Shown here: positions 25,885-40,999 of the stretch, piece after piece | How positions within the stretch are numbered: position 1 is the stretch's first letter | How the letters are laid out: each line of letters opens with the position of its first letter | NCBI GenBank assembly: GCA_051453625.1 | Contig: JBOZIK010000001.1 | Span: forward strand, 166,686,486 to 166,750,485 | Direction of reading: 5' to 3' | Length of the DNA stretch: 64,000 nt | Source: Welwitschia mirabilis | Taxonomy: Eukaryota > Gnetophyta > Gnetopsida > Welwitschiales | Made by a program: the position numbers and the translations under genes | Notes under the pieces: model-generated | Seen by the model: only the letters and a program-made list of their open reading frames with translations | Told to the model about the DNA's origin: nothing | Database searches by the model: none

Positions 25885-26400
25885 ATTCGGGCGTATCTCC
25901 TTTAATTTTGAGTGGAAGGGATCTTTCTTCTTTGATTTTCTTTTTTTTAAATATATGTAAAAGAAGTATTATGTCACTTGGGTTATAGTCAAAGTGTTAT
26001 GTTTGTCAAAACCTACAGACTTTATTATTATGTTTTGACAATGAAGCACTTAATAAGGTTAATGTCTATTAAAGCGAAGCAAAGCAAAGATTTCGTTACG
26101 TGGGGAGTCAGGGGCACAAATATGGTGGTGATTTAAAATGTTCTGGCGTGGGTTTGATTGAGCGAATATTCCGTCGGATAAGGGTAGTCTGAAAAGTCGT
26201 GTTCACATGGAATGCCAAAAGCATTAATGACGATGTTTGTCGTCATGCGTTTGGTTTATTAGATTTTTGTGTTGCTCTGACGTTGTCATACGCTGCGTTT
26301 TCTGTCGGAGCCACGTCACAAGGCAAGTGGGTCGCGCGCCCAAAGGCACTTTTTAGAATATGATATCTGCTCTTCTTCGGTTGCCCTCACCGTTGGCACC
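25885..26400 (-). promoter_or_regulatory. Upstream region of the LRR gene
   Basis: GC content here is intermediate between the gene and the surrounding AT-rich DNA, and falls off after about 26400. It holds the two distal ACGT-core elements. No transposon structure was recognised, which fits a conserved promoter. Confidence 0.4.
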
Positions 26401-29400
26401 ACCATACTCTTTTCTTTTTTCTGTTTTTTTTAGTTAAGTAAAAAATTTGAGTGTTGCATATTGCATGGAAGCACTAATCACATCCTGTAAGGTTATGTCG
26501 TTTATTTGATGTATTTTAGAAAATGATTAGTATAAGCTTATATATCACGTATGCATTAGTAGTAAAAAACACTAAATTAGTCAATGTTAAGTGATTAGTT
26601 AAGAGTTAGTGTTGAAGGAAGTCGTAAGTTTTGACTTTGAGCATTAAGCATCGTTAGTGATGAGGATTGATGACAATGCCCTTTTCTCTTATGGGCTTTT
26701 AGAAACATCACTTGTATTATGTAATCAACTTCCAATTTGCAATTTGGTTACATTAAAAAACAATGCTAAATTTAGCTTCAAATATCACTTTGTAACAATA
26801 AATCATTTACCACACCAAAATGAATATCTCAATTTTGGTAACTTTGAAGCCTTTTTTACTTTCCCCTACGAAGCCTTTTTTGTGGTAATTTTTTCTATAA
26901 ACTCAACTTTCTATAAATACAATATTTAAAAAATAATTCTTACACTAAGAGAAAATGTGAATCACAAACACACATGACTCTAGTTTAAGAATTATTGAAT
27001 ATGTTATAAGGTTGTGCATGATAAGACTATAGACACATAGTATAAAATATTATAAATGTATATTATTTTAGCCAACAAGCCAATACCCAATGGCTGATTT
27101 ATGTAAGAAATTAGGTACAAAATAACTCCTCGGCTTCCTAATTATATCCATTTACCTTCCTTCTTTCAATCCTATCCATTTGACTTCTAAGCTTCTTAGT
27201 TGCAGGTGGAGCTAGCTAATTGTTAAGTGTAAAGCAAATAAGAGAGATGGAAAAACAAGGAAAAAGAAGTGGAGAAAAGAATCAATGACAAGTAAGGAGG
27301 TATCTTATAGAGAAATCTGAAGAGCATATGTGGGAGTGAAGATTAGTTTAAACATTATGAAACATGATGTTTAGTCTATTTTTATACAATGCAATGGTCT
27401 TGTCTTCAAACATGGAAAATAGGTTACCCATACAATCATAATGGTGATCTTTTAAGACCATTAGTTTGTTCAAATATTGTCATATAATCTATTCATAGGT
27501 AATGGTGATACCCCCCAATCATGAGTTTGTGTAGGGATATATAGCATAAGGCCTTCCTCATGCCATACCATTATACTAGTTTAAAATAGTATTTTCACTA
27601 TTCTAATTTACTAATGTGCACTTCTAATTAAAAACATGTTATAAGGTTATCATAACTATTTATGTTATTTACTATTATTTAGTACTCTTCTTTGGAATCA
27701 TAAAAGCGTATGCAGCTATTATCCTAAGTAATCTTTGGTATATGATTATAGGGTAATTTGGAAATAATAATGACAAAAAATAATAGATTAAAGTACATAA
27801 TATGACATCTAAAGAAGGAAATGTTGTACCAGCCATGGCACATTATATTTAACAATTTAAAAAACAAAGATAAAAATTACTTAAGAATGTTTAAATAGGA
27901 GAAGAAGATAAAAAGGACATATATTTTAGAGGAAATCCATATAATTAAAGAGAAAGATGCATAATTCAATTGCAAAGATGAGAGAATGTTACACAAAAGA
28001 AACCTCATTATTATTGAAGATGATGTTGATCTTGATAAGAGAGTTCTAATAATTTATATTTGAGGAATTAGCATCCAAGAGCAATGTTGTGAGAAAAATT
28101 GTCCTCTCTTTCTTATATGTGATTCCATTTGCATTGAAAAAGCTATAACATTATGTCACAATAAATTTAAATAACTCTAGCGAATAAAAGATTTGATGAA
28201 TATGATGATAATAAGAAAATAAAACAAAATGAAAAATAGATGAGAAGACCTTATTCCTATTTCTCCACAATAGAGTTATTATGTAGAAACTTTCACTAGA
28301 CGAAAATGTTAACATTTGTTGTAAAGAATTAGAGCTCATGCATGGCAACCATAATAACAACAAAGCATGAAAAAGCAACAAACATGAAAAGACAACAAAA
28401 TCTTTAAGACATCATAGACTTATATGGTAAAACTCCCAAAGGCAGCAAGAAACTTCTTGAGAAGAACAAAGAGCTCTATTACTCATTATGTAAATTAAAT
28501 TGCTACCATAGAAAATTCAAAGACTCAATCCCTTTAAATAGGATTAGGGTTTTAACCTAAGCCAAACTTGAACCCCTAAATCCTTCTGTTTATTTCATTA
28601 CATGTCTTGCTTTGTCATTTATTCATGGCTCTTACTTTAACTTTAATTAAAATATGCAAATGGAATACCAAATGCTAATCATTGTCTACAAAATTATAAC
28701 ATAACATAAGAGATCAAACACAAGGTTTGGCTTCAAGTGCTACCAACTTTCTTATTGTTTGACATGTTTGATAGCTTCTTCTACCATGCTTTTTCAACTA
28801 ATGATTGTTGTTGTTATTATAAGTGCTTTATATTATTTGTTGGGTCATTTCCTTAGTGACTTTCATTTCTCTTAATCTTTTTTCATCTTTACTTTAACAT
28901 ATCTAACTTGAACTAATCTTTGAAAGACATATTAATTATAATCTATTTGGTATAAAAAGTTAAAAAAATATTTAGGGGATGTCAAACTCAAAACTTCTAG
29001 TGATCATATCTTCCTTGGAGGTATAACCTTCTTGATCACTCAAGTAAGTGATTTAGTTATGCCTAGAGCCATATGAAATAAGGTAAGAGAAGGGGCTTTA
29101 AGACAATGCCTTAAGGTTGGGAAAAAATGGAATATAAAAGACATGGAAGGTAAAAACTAGGACATTCACATGGTATAAAACCAAGAGGTGTCCTATATAA
29201 GAAGGGGAGTATCTGAGGAAAGGGGAAATTGATTCAATGCCTTAGAGAAGGACAAATATATTATGGATGTGATTAGGTATGTAAGTACAGATGGGGAGAA
29301 AGAACATGGGGAAGTGTGTTAGGCTATGGCTATGAACCAAGGTAAGAAAATAAGATTTTAATTAATGCCTAAGGATGAGGAAGGGAGACATGAGAAAGAC

Positions 29401-32400
29401 ATCACTCGATTGGCGTTAGGTTATGCGTGTGGGGTAAAAGCAAGGGAGAACCTAGATAAACTAAAGTAATATTCAAAGAATATTTTTAAGATATTAGCAT
29501 CGAAATATTAGAAAAGGAAGGAAAACAGAGTGTAAGGTTTTAGATAAAAGAAAACAAAATCACTAATAACCTTATTCACACATCCTAGAAATTTCTCACG
29601 ACTATCAAGAGCTTTTTTAACCTTTGGGCCTTATATAATTAGTTATTACTCCACATTTTCTATTATAAATATAATAACATAAACACTAGTAATACACAAA
29701 AGAACTTGGAAGATATCTTTTAGCTATCAACCATAAATCATGAACATGTTTTGTGATTTGAAATTTGTATGTCACATATAAGGTGTTTGCCTTTCACATC
29801 ATTATTAATTAGTGTAAATTTATAAAACAAGAATCCACTTAATAACTTTTCTTACAAAATAAAGCTAACAATAGTTACTCTATCAAAATTCATGATTGTA
29901 AAATTTTGAGCTAATTTTGAATGGGGTTTACATGTCACGTGGTGCTTAGAGAACACTAAGAAAAAATGATTTAATTCATTAACTATATACATAAAAACAA
30001 GATCAGTGGAAATAATTTTATTAAAATCCATAAAAGTTTGGCCAAGTTAAGGTACTCACTCAAATGATATTGTAATGCCACATTATCATAAATAAATTGT
30101 TAGTGAAATTTTCATAATAAACCTTTTTTAAAAAATCAAAATGATAGAAAGATTCTATTTTTATTCTTACCTATTTAAATTAAGGTATGTTTCAGATGTA
30201 AGACTGAGCTAACTTGTGCTAAACAACTTATATTTAATAAAGGAAAATTTCTGATACATATCTAATACATAGCTTTGAAACATTTAAAATTAACACTTTT
30301 AAAATGGTAGTTCATATCCTTTATTATTACTTAATTATGAAAATGTGTCATATTATCATTTTAAGATATAACAATTAATCCATATGGCCAGAGAGATATA
30401 GTAAACATATAAATCACTAAATCCAGTTATTAGAATTTTTAATTTAATGAGGTTATTAATTACTAAAATAAGATGATGGCCATATGTTAGATAAAATAAG
30501 TGTAACACACTATAACATGTAGAATTTGGATTAAGATAAGACTAATAAGATGCTTTTTGGGGTACTTAATGCCATTAAAGTTACTCCACTTTTTTCATTT
30601 CAAAGACTTAAGTTGTTGCATTCTTTTAGATGGAAAAACAAACTTATAACTTACAAATGCACATGTTTTTTTAATTTATCATAATTGATTTAATGGGTTG
30701 TAAAATGTTTTTGAAAACAAATTGTTTTACTTGTATTCCCCTTGATTTTACTTCATTTAACCTTCTTGTCCAGTAAACATGACAACTAATTATTCAATTT
30801 TTGCTAGTGGTATTGAGATTATTGTAGATATTAAATTACCATTACAAATAATGAGAGGATTCAATTTTATTTTAATATGATAAATTTAAAAACCATTTCA
30901 AAGTAAATTTACAATTATATTAAATGTCTTTGTTGTTGTAAGTTCAATTCTTGAAAATGTCTTTCAACAAAAAAAAAGGAAAAAAAGAAAAAGAAAAGAA
31001 AAGAAAATTTTATTCTTATTTTAGATTTTTGTAATATAATATTTTTAATTTATAAACATTGAAAATAAATCATTTATGTAAATTGAAACTTAAGGGTAAA
31101 CTACAGTATTAGATTGATAACTTTTAAGAAAGTAATGCAATTAATCTAGAGAATGATAATTCAAATTGAGAGTTTTATGGATAGCATGATAATCTATAGG
31201 TTCTATTAAGAGAAATTAATAAATTCTTCATTTTTCCTTTTTTTCTCAGTTTTCATAAATCCTCTTTAGTTTATAGGAAATCTTATGGTTTTTAATTTGT
31301 AATTTACTTAAGATTATAGATTTTATGATATATACCTTTGTTGATTACTAATTATACCTTATGTTACACATTATATAATTAATCATCTTTTTATTTTCTT
31401 CATTTGCATCTAATGCATATTAGTTTACATTTAGTTCTCAAATGTTTACTAGTGTTAATCCTTTACTTTCCTCTCTTTCTTCCCTCCACCCCTTTTGTTT
31501 TTAAACCCTCTTATTTTCTTTAGTGAGAGAAAGTCATAAGTGGAATTCTATTGTGTGCCCTCATATGTTAAGAAACCTAGTTAACTAAAATACATTAAGG
31601 AATAATCAGTTCCCAACATAACACATTAACTTTAACTGTTTCAAAAGTAAAGATAAATCTTAGTTGACAAAACAAAATTACAATTAATGATCTAAATGGT
31701 CAATTAAAAAGAAAAAGAGTTATAACCTTAGAAATTTTCATCTAATCCCCTCTAATGTCAATCCCATAGGCTCTATGCATACTTCATCTGGAGTAAGTTT
31801 AATTTTATATTCTATTTGAAGCTTAGCCGTTTTAATGTCCACAGGTTCCACCAAAAAGTTGTTAAATTCTAAGTTTGCAAAATGAGTGTTGTTAAAATTC
31901 ACCTAGATTGCATATATAGGAAAAGAGCAATACTAGCTAGGCATTTTGTTTTTTCTACAGTTAACTTAAATGATACACTATCACATATCGGTTCTCGTAT
32001 CAAACGAGGATGGAAAAATTAAATGATAATTTGTTAGGCTTTTGAAATGATCCCCTACTTTCTTAGTATGTGGACAATGTAAAAATAAATATACCTCATC
32101 TCTTTTTACTAACACCCAAATTTGAAGTTGGGATAAAAATTTCTCATGAATTTTCTTAAATTATGCCCTATTACAAGATTGCCTTACATTGCCTTAAACA
32201 TAAAAAGGTAAATACATGATGGAAGCTTGCAATTCTTCCAAATCATATCAATTTGATCATGAGTTGAGGGTTGAAATGTTTCATACATTGTACTTATTTT
32301 TAAGGTATCATAATTTGAACATATTAGCATGCCCCAATCTTAAGTGCCTCTATTCCCCATTAGAAAGTAATTACATTTGTAATAATGAAACACCATCAAG

Positions 32401-32505
32401 GTAAGAGTCTTAGCTGACTGGTTAAATCTAGGGAGTGATTTACTTGGGGTCCAGAGTGATTATATGGGATTCTGTTATTAACCAAATGAAAGGTCTAACA
32501 AATAA
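26401..32505. other. AT-rich intergenic DNA, nothing recognised
   Basis: No coding exon, element end or RNA gene was identified. A purine-rich stretch at 29.0-29.5 kb (many AAGG/GAAGG phrases) and an A-rich simple repeat at 30968-31008 stand out. Open frames are short and without motifs. Confidence 0.4.
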
Positions 32506-32605
32506 NNNNNNNNNNNNNNNNNNNNNNNNNNNNNNNNNNNNNNNNNNNNNNNNNNNNNNNNNNNNNNNNNNNNNNNNNNNNNNNNNNNNNNNNNNNNNNN
32601 NNNNN
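32506..32605. other. Assembly gap, 100 N
   Basis: Exactly 100 N, the usual length of a gap of unknown size. The 29 bases just before it (32477-32505) recur exactly at 34173-34201. Confidence 1.
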
Positions 32606-35600
32606 TATAATCCTCAGAGCGGTGGGCATAGACGTAACCCCACACAATGCGACCTTGTATTTCCATGCAGTATGGGGAGTTTCCATGCCTACCCAAAAAC
32701 AAAAAACAATAAGACAATATCTAAACAATATTCCACCATATGTACATGTGCTTTAAACTACCTTTACCCATTCTCTATCTTCATCATTTTTAATATGCTC
32801 GACTAGTTTAATTAATGTAGCATAATTAAGTTATTATATGCTTCTAATTTCCCATCCCTTCAACTAGTAGTGTTAATTCCATAAGCAAATCTTTTGTATA
32901 GGTTTATTTATAAATTAAAAGATTCTCTAAAACTAGAAAGAATGTGTTCATTTTCTACATTGAGTTATAGCCCTCTTTTTAGAAAGATTGATGTGTCATC
33001 AACAAATTCTGATTGTATGTAGTTTTTATGTTCCCTAGCTAGCATGATTCATTACTGTCTATATTGTAGTTAGCCATATCTTCACTCTAGCTTAAACTAT
33101 ATAAACTTTTTTTAAATTAGTAAACTATTTAATCAATCTAGTTTTCAAGGATTTATTTAGTTTCAGCTTCTATCCTAACTTACTATTGTTTTCCTCCTCT
33201 TGCTTTAGATTCTTTCGTATTTCCAAAAAAATTAGGTGGGAGATGCATGCTTATATATATATATATATATACATATATTTCATACTTTATCTTTGCTTCT
33301 GTTATTATGCTTTTATCATGTAATGAGTTTTTAAATGTTATATAAGAAAGCGTGTTTCTAATTTTTTAATTTTTAAATATTAATCCCATCATATGCTTTT
33401 ATACATTCTTCTTATGGAATTGTTAACTTTGCTTTGATGATTCTTAATAAGTAGTTAAATTGTATTAATTGTCATTCAAAAAATACATTTGAGGTGAAGT
33501 CATCTTAGGATATGGTATGGTTTCAGTGAGAAATATTCACATACCACATGAAGTCTTGATGTTGCACATATAACCTCTTTTCTATTGCGTTCTTTGATTT
33601 GATTGTTAATTGATCTAGTAAAAATATCATTTTCATTTCATTTCTCAATTTTAATTTTGTTAATTTAAATAAGAGACATATTTTGAATGCATGTAAATAA
33701 GAGACCTTAAGTGGTTTGTTTAAAAATTAAAGAGGACTTTTCTTGGTTGAAATCATGCTTTCCATTCTACATTTTTAAGTGCTAAGATTTTTCCAATAAT
33801 ATATTTTTGACTTCTTCTTACTTCCCAAAATGGTTTCACCCTTTTATACTATATGAAGGGTTTTATTTTCATGAAACCTTTCAATATTATGATTTTAAAA
33901 CACTATAATTTAGTTTTTGTTTAAAAGTATACTTACTGATGAGATGCTTACTCGTAGGAGTAATAAGTTTTTTAGACACACGATAACTACTAGTACAAAA
34001 ACTATAAAGGTAGGACTTTGAGCTTATCAAAGAGTTTATCATAGTTAGAAAAAACTTAGGAAATTATCAAATGCAATGACTGGTAATCAATATATTCTAT
34101 TTGTTGTGAACTAAAAATAATTATGAAATATTATTGATAATAGAAATCAGTAATTAACAATAACTTTATGTGATTAACCAAATGAAAGGTCTAACAAATA
34201 ATGAAAAATAAAACTTGAAGATATTACTTATAAATCAATACTGCCTTAAACAATTCTAAATGCTTGAAAATACTATAATAAGTTATGAAAAATTAAAATT
34301 TACAAGCATGATGATGTTGACTTTGACTTCTATAACAATAAGGTTATATTTTGTAATAGGGACTTCACTTAAGGAAATGTAGAAGATTAAGAGAAAGTAA
34401 CACTCATCAAGAGACAATACATAGGGCCTATTTTTATATATGTAAAGATGCATGAAAACCATGGGTTTCATATTTAAGTGAATGCCTAACATCATATAAG
34501 ACATGGATCCATCAATTCTCACGAGTTAATACCTCAATGCTTGAGGGGAAACAGTAACGTGCACAAGAATCCATCCCCTTTACCACTTACGAGAATGATT
34601 TTATCCCAAACTTAAAAATTTATTCCTACATAAGTTAAAATATGTTTTAGATTTTTTAGGGAATTAAAGGTGAAAATGCAAGTTTCATTAATGGGGATGA
34701 GGAAGAAATTATGAAACTAGAGAAATAAAATTTAATTAACTTGAAAGTCTATTTAGATCATTGAAAGAGTGTCAATTCTTCCTAATTTATTGATGGAAAA
34801 CTTCAAGTTCCATTGCATCATAGCATATGACACATGAGATTTTCTAAAGGTTTTCCACAAAATAGCATGAGTTTCTCCTACAATTACATGTATACAAGAA
34901 AATCACTCTTTGATAATCATTTGCCATTATTATAATGCAATGAATTCCTAGGAGTCTTTGTGTGCATAATTTCTAAAGAGAAGTGTACGATGATATCTTT
35001 CATCTTCTAATGGAGTTAACCAAAATTGTCAATCAAGGTATCCATGCTTTGCACAAGCAAGCTTTACTTACCTTTGTAAGAAGATAGTTATAATGTATTA
35101 TTTTTCTCATGTGCTATAAAAAACATTCATAATTAACATAAATGTATTATGCTAAATAAACATAACAAATGTCAAGCCTAAGGGATTATGAACCCCTACC
35201 ACTCCATTAAAATGAACATATGTTTTCATAATTATTCCATAACATAGGAGCTACCCAGTACACAATTACATGGTCATGAATCCTTCAGACATAAGATACC
35301 AAATTAGTAAAGTACTGAAAAAATAATAGATTAGACATAAGATTGTTCTATTTAATATTATAAATTATAAAGGTTAACGTTAGATAATGAAATTATTAGA
35401 ATATCTTAGAATGATGATATGGTACGATAGAATATTAGATATACACTACATGCCAAAGTCATACTCTCGATGTCACCAAGAAAACTTATATTTTTTTAAT
35501 TTAATGAAGATAAGTTGTAAATTCTTACTTACCTAATCCAATCTATTTTATGCTAATGAAAATGGGAAAGGTAAGGGAATAATAAGGGTCCAGGAGTTTG

Positions 35601-36417
35601 AATGATATTCTTTCAAAAGAGAAGAGGGTATTGAGGTTCTATTTTGTATTCCTTTATATTCAATGTTTTATTAGTTTGTGGATCAAGCAAGGTATTAATT
35701 CCATGATAAAAAACTATTTGAACTTGAAGGGACATGCCCATGTTAAATCGACTTTCCAAGAAAAAGATTTTATGAATCTGATCCTCATGAAACTTTAAAA
35801 GATGTCATGGACAAGATAAAAAAAAAAAAAGCTCTAATGATCAATAGCATGAATCAAATGTCTTCATTAGATTATTCATGGATTTTAATGCAAAAATAAT
35901 GCTTAATTGTGTAAGAGTAAAACTGTCCAAAGACATATCCCAGACAACCTCTTAAGAAATTAGAAAGTTTGAAAGGGAATAGCTAAATCACTTAGAATGC
36001 TCACTCATATCATATCATATTGACGATGCAATGGGGTGGTGTATTTGTCTATCTTCATATATAGCAGGATACATCTCTGTTACTTGTGCATGCAGTTATA
36101 TGCTGATGGGGTGGTTGGGTGGTAGGTGCTGCTAGTTCCAGGTAAAGGCATACTAGTAAATTCTATTTCTCTATGGGAGAATACAAGAAACTACAAAAGT
36201 AGCATAAAGATTTTAAAATCAAAGTAGAGGGTGCATTAGCAACTACATTAATAAAGATCAAAATGCTTAAAGATATCATAAGCCGCTTTAAAAAACAATG
36301 ATCTTTCCGTATTCATAGTTTGATAGATGAAAATTGCAAATAAATTAGGACTCGTTTAAATTTGATAAGAAAAATAAAGAACTCAAAAAGTCGTTATATA
36401 GTATGACTACATAATTG
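32606..36417. other. AT-rich DNA with a TA microsatellite
   Basis: A (TA)n tract of about 19 bases lies at 33252-33270. No gene or element was recognised. Confidence 0.4.
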
Positions 36418-36553
36418 AACCAAGTTCATGAGTCTAATCAATAATGTCATATTAAACTAGTGGAAGCTATGAGTAAAAGTCATCAAACCAAGTTCATGAG
36501 TCTAATTAAGAATGTCATATTAAATGAGTGGAAGCTATGAGTAAAACTCAACA
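36418..36553. repeat. 68 bp tandem duplication
   Basis: ACCAAGTTCATGAGTCTAAT begins at about 36419 and again at 36487. The two 68-base units differ at only a few positions. Confidence 0.8.
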
Positions 36554-37571
36554 AAATTTGAAAGTATAGAAGGAGCTAAGATGTAAACCCTAAAAAAAGG
36601 GTAAATAAAAAAAAAGAAAATTGAAGAATTTAAATAATCATCCGAAGGTATTTGGTAGAAGAAAGGTCTAGACATAGGAAATAAGTCATTTAATTAGTCT
36701 ATGATCAAGTTTCATAATGAATGTTGTTAGATCAGTTGCACAAATTGTTGAACCAGTTAAGGAGGAAGTAGGAGCTACAGTTAGACCTCTATAAGATCTT
36801 CACGTCAAGTGTGATGATTTTATTTTCTTGTGAAAGTTTCCTAAAATATTAATTGTTGTACATCCTTATAGTGTATAAAGAATTTGATAATATTAAAAGA
36901 ACTCACATTTGATGCATATAAAAGAAACAAAAGAAGAAAAATATTAATACACTTTTTGATGAATACCATGTGATTATTTTAGGAAACGTTATGAGGCTTT
37001 AGAGTTTAAAAATTGATCTTTGTGAGATGGAATTTGATGGCTATTAATGCAACTAGTAAGAAGAACATAATGTTGGTAATTTGCATGTTTTTATCATGTG
37101 TCTAATCTATGGACGCTATGTATGGAAAATACCCTTGTTAACTGTGACATGATGAGATATTTTGATTTTTTAAGTTGTCACTTATATGGTGTCTTCCTTG
37201 TCCCAATCCCTTAGTTAGGGGAAATTCACATTTAAATTCCCAAATTTTGCACTTGTTTATTGGTATAGAGTTTCCTTACTAGCCAAGACAAATATCCAAT
37301 ATATTGCTATGGAAGGACCCTATGCATAAAATGACATTATGGTGTGGAATGCCTTGCATAGTTATATCATCTATACCTCAACTTGCCCACATTAATTGTT
37401 CTAGGTTTTGCATCTTAATTACTATGTACATCTCATTTTTCATTTTATGTGTGATCTACTTTCTTTCATTTGTACCTACACTAATGCTCTTTGCTTAATA
37501 CATTTTTATTAAATGATCTAATGCAAGCATATTTTTCCTTTATTATAATTTCAATCATTTTAAACAATCAA
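36554..37571. other. AT-rich DNA, nothing recognised
   Basis: No motif-bearing open frame or repeat structure was seen. Confidence 0.35.
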
Positions 37572-37640
37572 GTACATCAATGACATTTATTACACTGAAT
37601 GTACCTCAATGACATTTATTACACTATATGTACCTAATGA
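37572..37640. repeat. 29 bp tandem repeat, two and a half units
   Basis: GTACATCAATGACATTTATT (37572), GTACCTCAATGACATTTATT (37601) and GTACCTAATGA (37630) repeat with a period of 29. Confidence 0.75.
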
Positions 37641-39641
37641 TATGTAAAACTCATATAATAATTTCAAATCACTCTTACCCAATGAATATTAATTTGTCCA
37701 TCCATAGGAGGATTTTGAGCACTTATATTCTTGATTAAATATGATTATTAAAAAATTTTGTTATGCTTTTCTATTAGCAATACAAAGCAACTTTCACCAA
37801 GCACATGCACTCAATGATACCAGTCACCAACATACGTTTTGTATTTAGAGGATCATGTTTGAGCTTTACATTCTACTATGCAAAAGAGAAGGACCAATTA
37901 AGAAGTTAAGCATCTAAAATGAGCAAGCTGGAGGAGAAGAATGGATGCTTAAGGACGAAATTAACATACATACACTCATCCCTTCTTAACCCTATTAGTG
38001 GATTTCCAAAGTGGACCTATCTTTTAGGGCTGGATGTGTGAATCTAATGGTATTGTTACATTTTGTAGATTATTTAAACTCGAGGCTAAACATATTCTTC
38101 TTAGGCAAGTGTTGTAGATTTTAGTGACCTTGTTGATAGCCACTTCACTAACAATTGTAAGCTAAAGGATTATTAATAGCAATAATATACACACTTGGGC
38201 AATAATAATAGAAATATTGCATTGCCAATATCCTCTTATGCTGTTAACATGTTTATCCAAGGATCTAGTTGAGATCAATCACAGGAGACTGATAAACTAA
38301 AACTGATCATCTAGTTGAAAATAAGACAACCATCATCACATTATAATTCAAGCTACTCGTGAAGAAGATGAAGTATTAGAGCGTCAAAAAGAATTTTATG
38401 CTCCCATACTTCAACGTAAATGCATTTTCAAGCTTTTACATTAATGCATCTATATTGATGCATATAAATTAAAGTACTCTTATAGTTCTTATAAGTAGCC
38501 TTCTACCTCTCTCAAGAAATGGATTTCTCCCATTAACTCTAATTTGAATTTTTGGTATTTGTCTTTTTTAAATGTTGTTTTGTTAGATTGCAAACATATA
38601 GGAGGAAAAAAAATTGCAAAGTATCTAACACACACCTCACGGACGATGCACTCTTTCTAGTTACATTTTAATAACACATTTACTTTTTCTTTTTGAAGTT
38701 TATGTTATTTTCTATCAATACAATACTATTATTACAATGTAATATTCTAACAATGATTTATCGATATATTTGACAAGTTTAGGTTCATGTTGTAGTTTAT
38801 ACTTTTTCCTATAACATCAAAATATTTTAAAAACACATACTTCAAACGACTGTAAGCATTTAAATTGGAACTTACCTTATATTATGTGAATTTAATCTCA
38901 TTGGTTTAATTTTGTTAACTTCCTCTTTGTCAAAAGTGATTCCCACCTTACTAAGAAGTACATAAAAATCATAAAGCTTACTAATCAAACATATACTTAC
39001 TATTGTACTATTGTTTGGACATAAAAAGCAATGTTAACATCCATCGCATTGCTGAAAGGAAAACAACATGTGTCAGGACCACACTTATATGAAGCTAGCT
39101 TGGACAGGCCTATGTGCATCACATCTTGTGCTATTCCTCTGTCTTTGAAGCATTACCACTCTTTAATGATAGCACACAATCACGTTATAGGTTTCAAATT
39201 TATTTAAAGGGGAGGAAAAACCTTTGTTGCTAGATAGCAAGCTCGCATATCATGATAAGAAAAAGAAAAAATTGTCAAGCACATGTTGTGAATAAATTAG
39301 ATGCAGAAACATGTATGAGAACTATATATTCATATTAGATAATTATGGCATGTGTAATTTAATATTCTACACAAAATAATGACTCGGTTAAAATATAAAA
39401 CCAATGATCAAAATGATTTTCAAATAAAAATGTAATGACTTTCTTATTGCATAATGTTTTATTAATTTTAAGAACTAAATAATTACTTATTGCTTTCTAT
39501 AAGGCTTTAATTATATTAGTCCATGATTGAGTGTAAACATATACAAGGTAAATATGAATCTATTATTCCCTAAGAAGATACAATATAAATAAAAGATAAA
39601 GAGAAAATGAGAAAAGCAAACTCTCCTTCACTATTAGGATA

Positions 39642-39736
39642 ACAATTACGTTAGAAGAGACACAAAGACTAATTGTGTCCTACGGCTTACAATTACGTTA
39701 GAAGAGATACAAAGACTAGTTATGTCCTTAAGGCTT
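39642..39736. repeat. 47 bp tandem duplication
   Basis: ACAATTACGTTAGAAGAGA begins at 39642 and again at 39689, each followed by a matching ACAAAGACTA block. Confidence 0.75.
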
Positions 39737-40163
39737 ACGTTTTCCCAAAAAAATAGAAAACACAATATTACCATCAACAGATATCAAAGATATTATATAG
39801 CTATAAAATAATCCAAATAAGAATACAAGAACTCCTTCAAAGTAAAGTTTATATACAATGTAATCAAAAGTAACTGATTATGCCATCAAGATGGTTAAAA
39901 GTCCTCATAGAGAAGTAAGGGCTGAAATACCTAGTTAAGAAACATGCTAGCAAATTATATTACATGTTTGAATGTGCCGATGTACTGAATGTTGGATAAG
40001 GGACTCCCTTACTACTAAATCAAATATTTCACATAATAGGGGGGAACATCCCTCCACCATTTTCTAACAGGAAAACTACTAGACCATATGGAAATCTAAT
40101 AACTAAAATGTTCTGATCATCCTTTCATTATAGTAAAAACCATTGTCTCTGGAAAGTGTGGTT

Positions 40164-40202
40164 TAGAGAGAGAGAGAGGGAGTGAGAGCGAGAGAGAGAG
40201 GG
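40164..40202. repeat. GA microsatellite
   Basis: An interrupted (GA)n tract. Confidence 0.9.
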
Positions 40203-40999
40203 AAAAAAGAAGATAGAGATAAAGAAAAACTACATCTAGGTTTGATTAGAAATACCACACATATTATATGCTAGTTATTTTATAAGAAGGCAGTAGTGTG
40301 ACATAGAATCAGTTACCCAGGAGCATGAATTAACTTCAACAAGTTTATTAAGATATACCTTAACTATCACATGTGGGAAATGATAACAATAACAAAATAT
40401 AATATATTACAATAACCCTCAGATATTGTTGCAAACCAGAGATTAATTTGTATTGAATGTTACAAGAACCATAAGACATATAACTGCTTGCAGTATCGGT
40501 TAGTTAAAATGACGTGTTGGAATAATAAGTCAGCCTCAAGTAGTTAACTTCGTTATTTATGAATACTCATTATAAAATCCTTGTGGCGTTTTAGGGTGCT
40601 TAAGTTTTTAGACACGTGTTTCATGTTGCATCCACATATATCTCCTCCAGTTTGGGTACATATCTTTCATCCATGCCCAAATATCTAATGCTTTCACTAA
40701 AAAGTAATGCATAATGAGTTCGTGTCAACATGCATCAGACATTGTGTTGCTCCCTGACAGTAAAGCCTACCCCATAACAAATCAATAAAATCTTGCCTTT
40801 ACTACTAAACGTTCATAGATATAAACGGACCACAATAGTCGTCATGACACCAAACTAACAGATAAACACACAGAATTTTTGTATCAAAGCATAGAGATTA
40901 AATGGGTAAATATATTGTTAAGTATTATGTAACATCATGCATTATAAATGAAATTGGAGAGAACTCACAACATAACTTGCACTGATTTTCTTGAAGAGG

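Larger units (their letters stand above)
37641..40999. other. AT-rich DNA with small repeats
   Basis: This contains a 47 bp tandem duplication (39642-39736) and a GA-rich microsatellite (40164-40202). A short coding-like stretch on the plus strand near 38348-38440 (ATREEDEVLERQKEFYAPI) has no clear splice sites and no recognised family. Confidence 0.35.

Noticed and set aside
38348-38440. Plus-strand coding-like run ATREEDEVLERQKEFYAPI
   Set aside because: Short, no clear acceptor or donor, and no recognised family.
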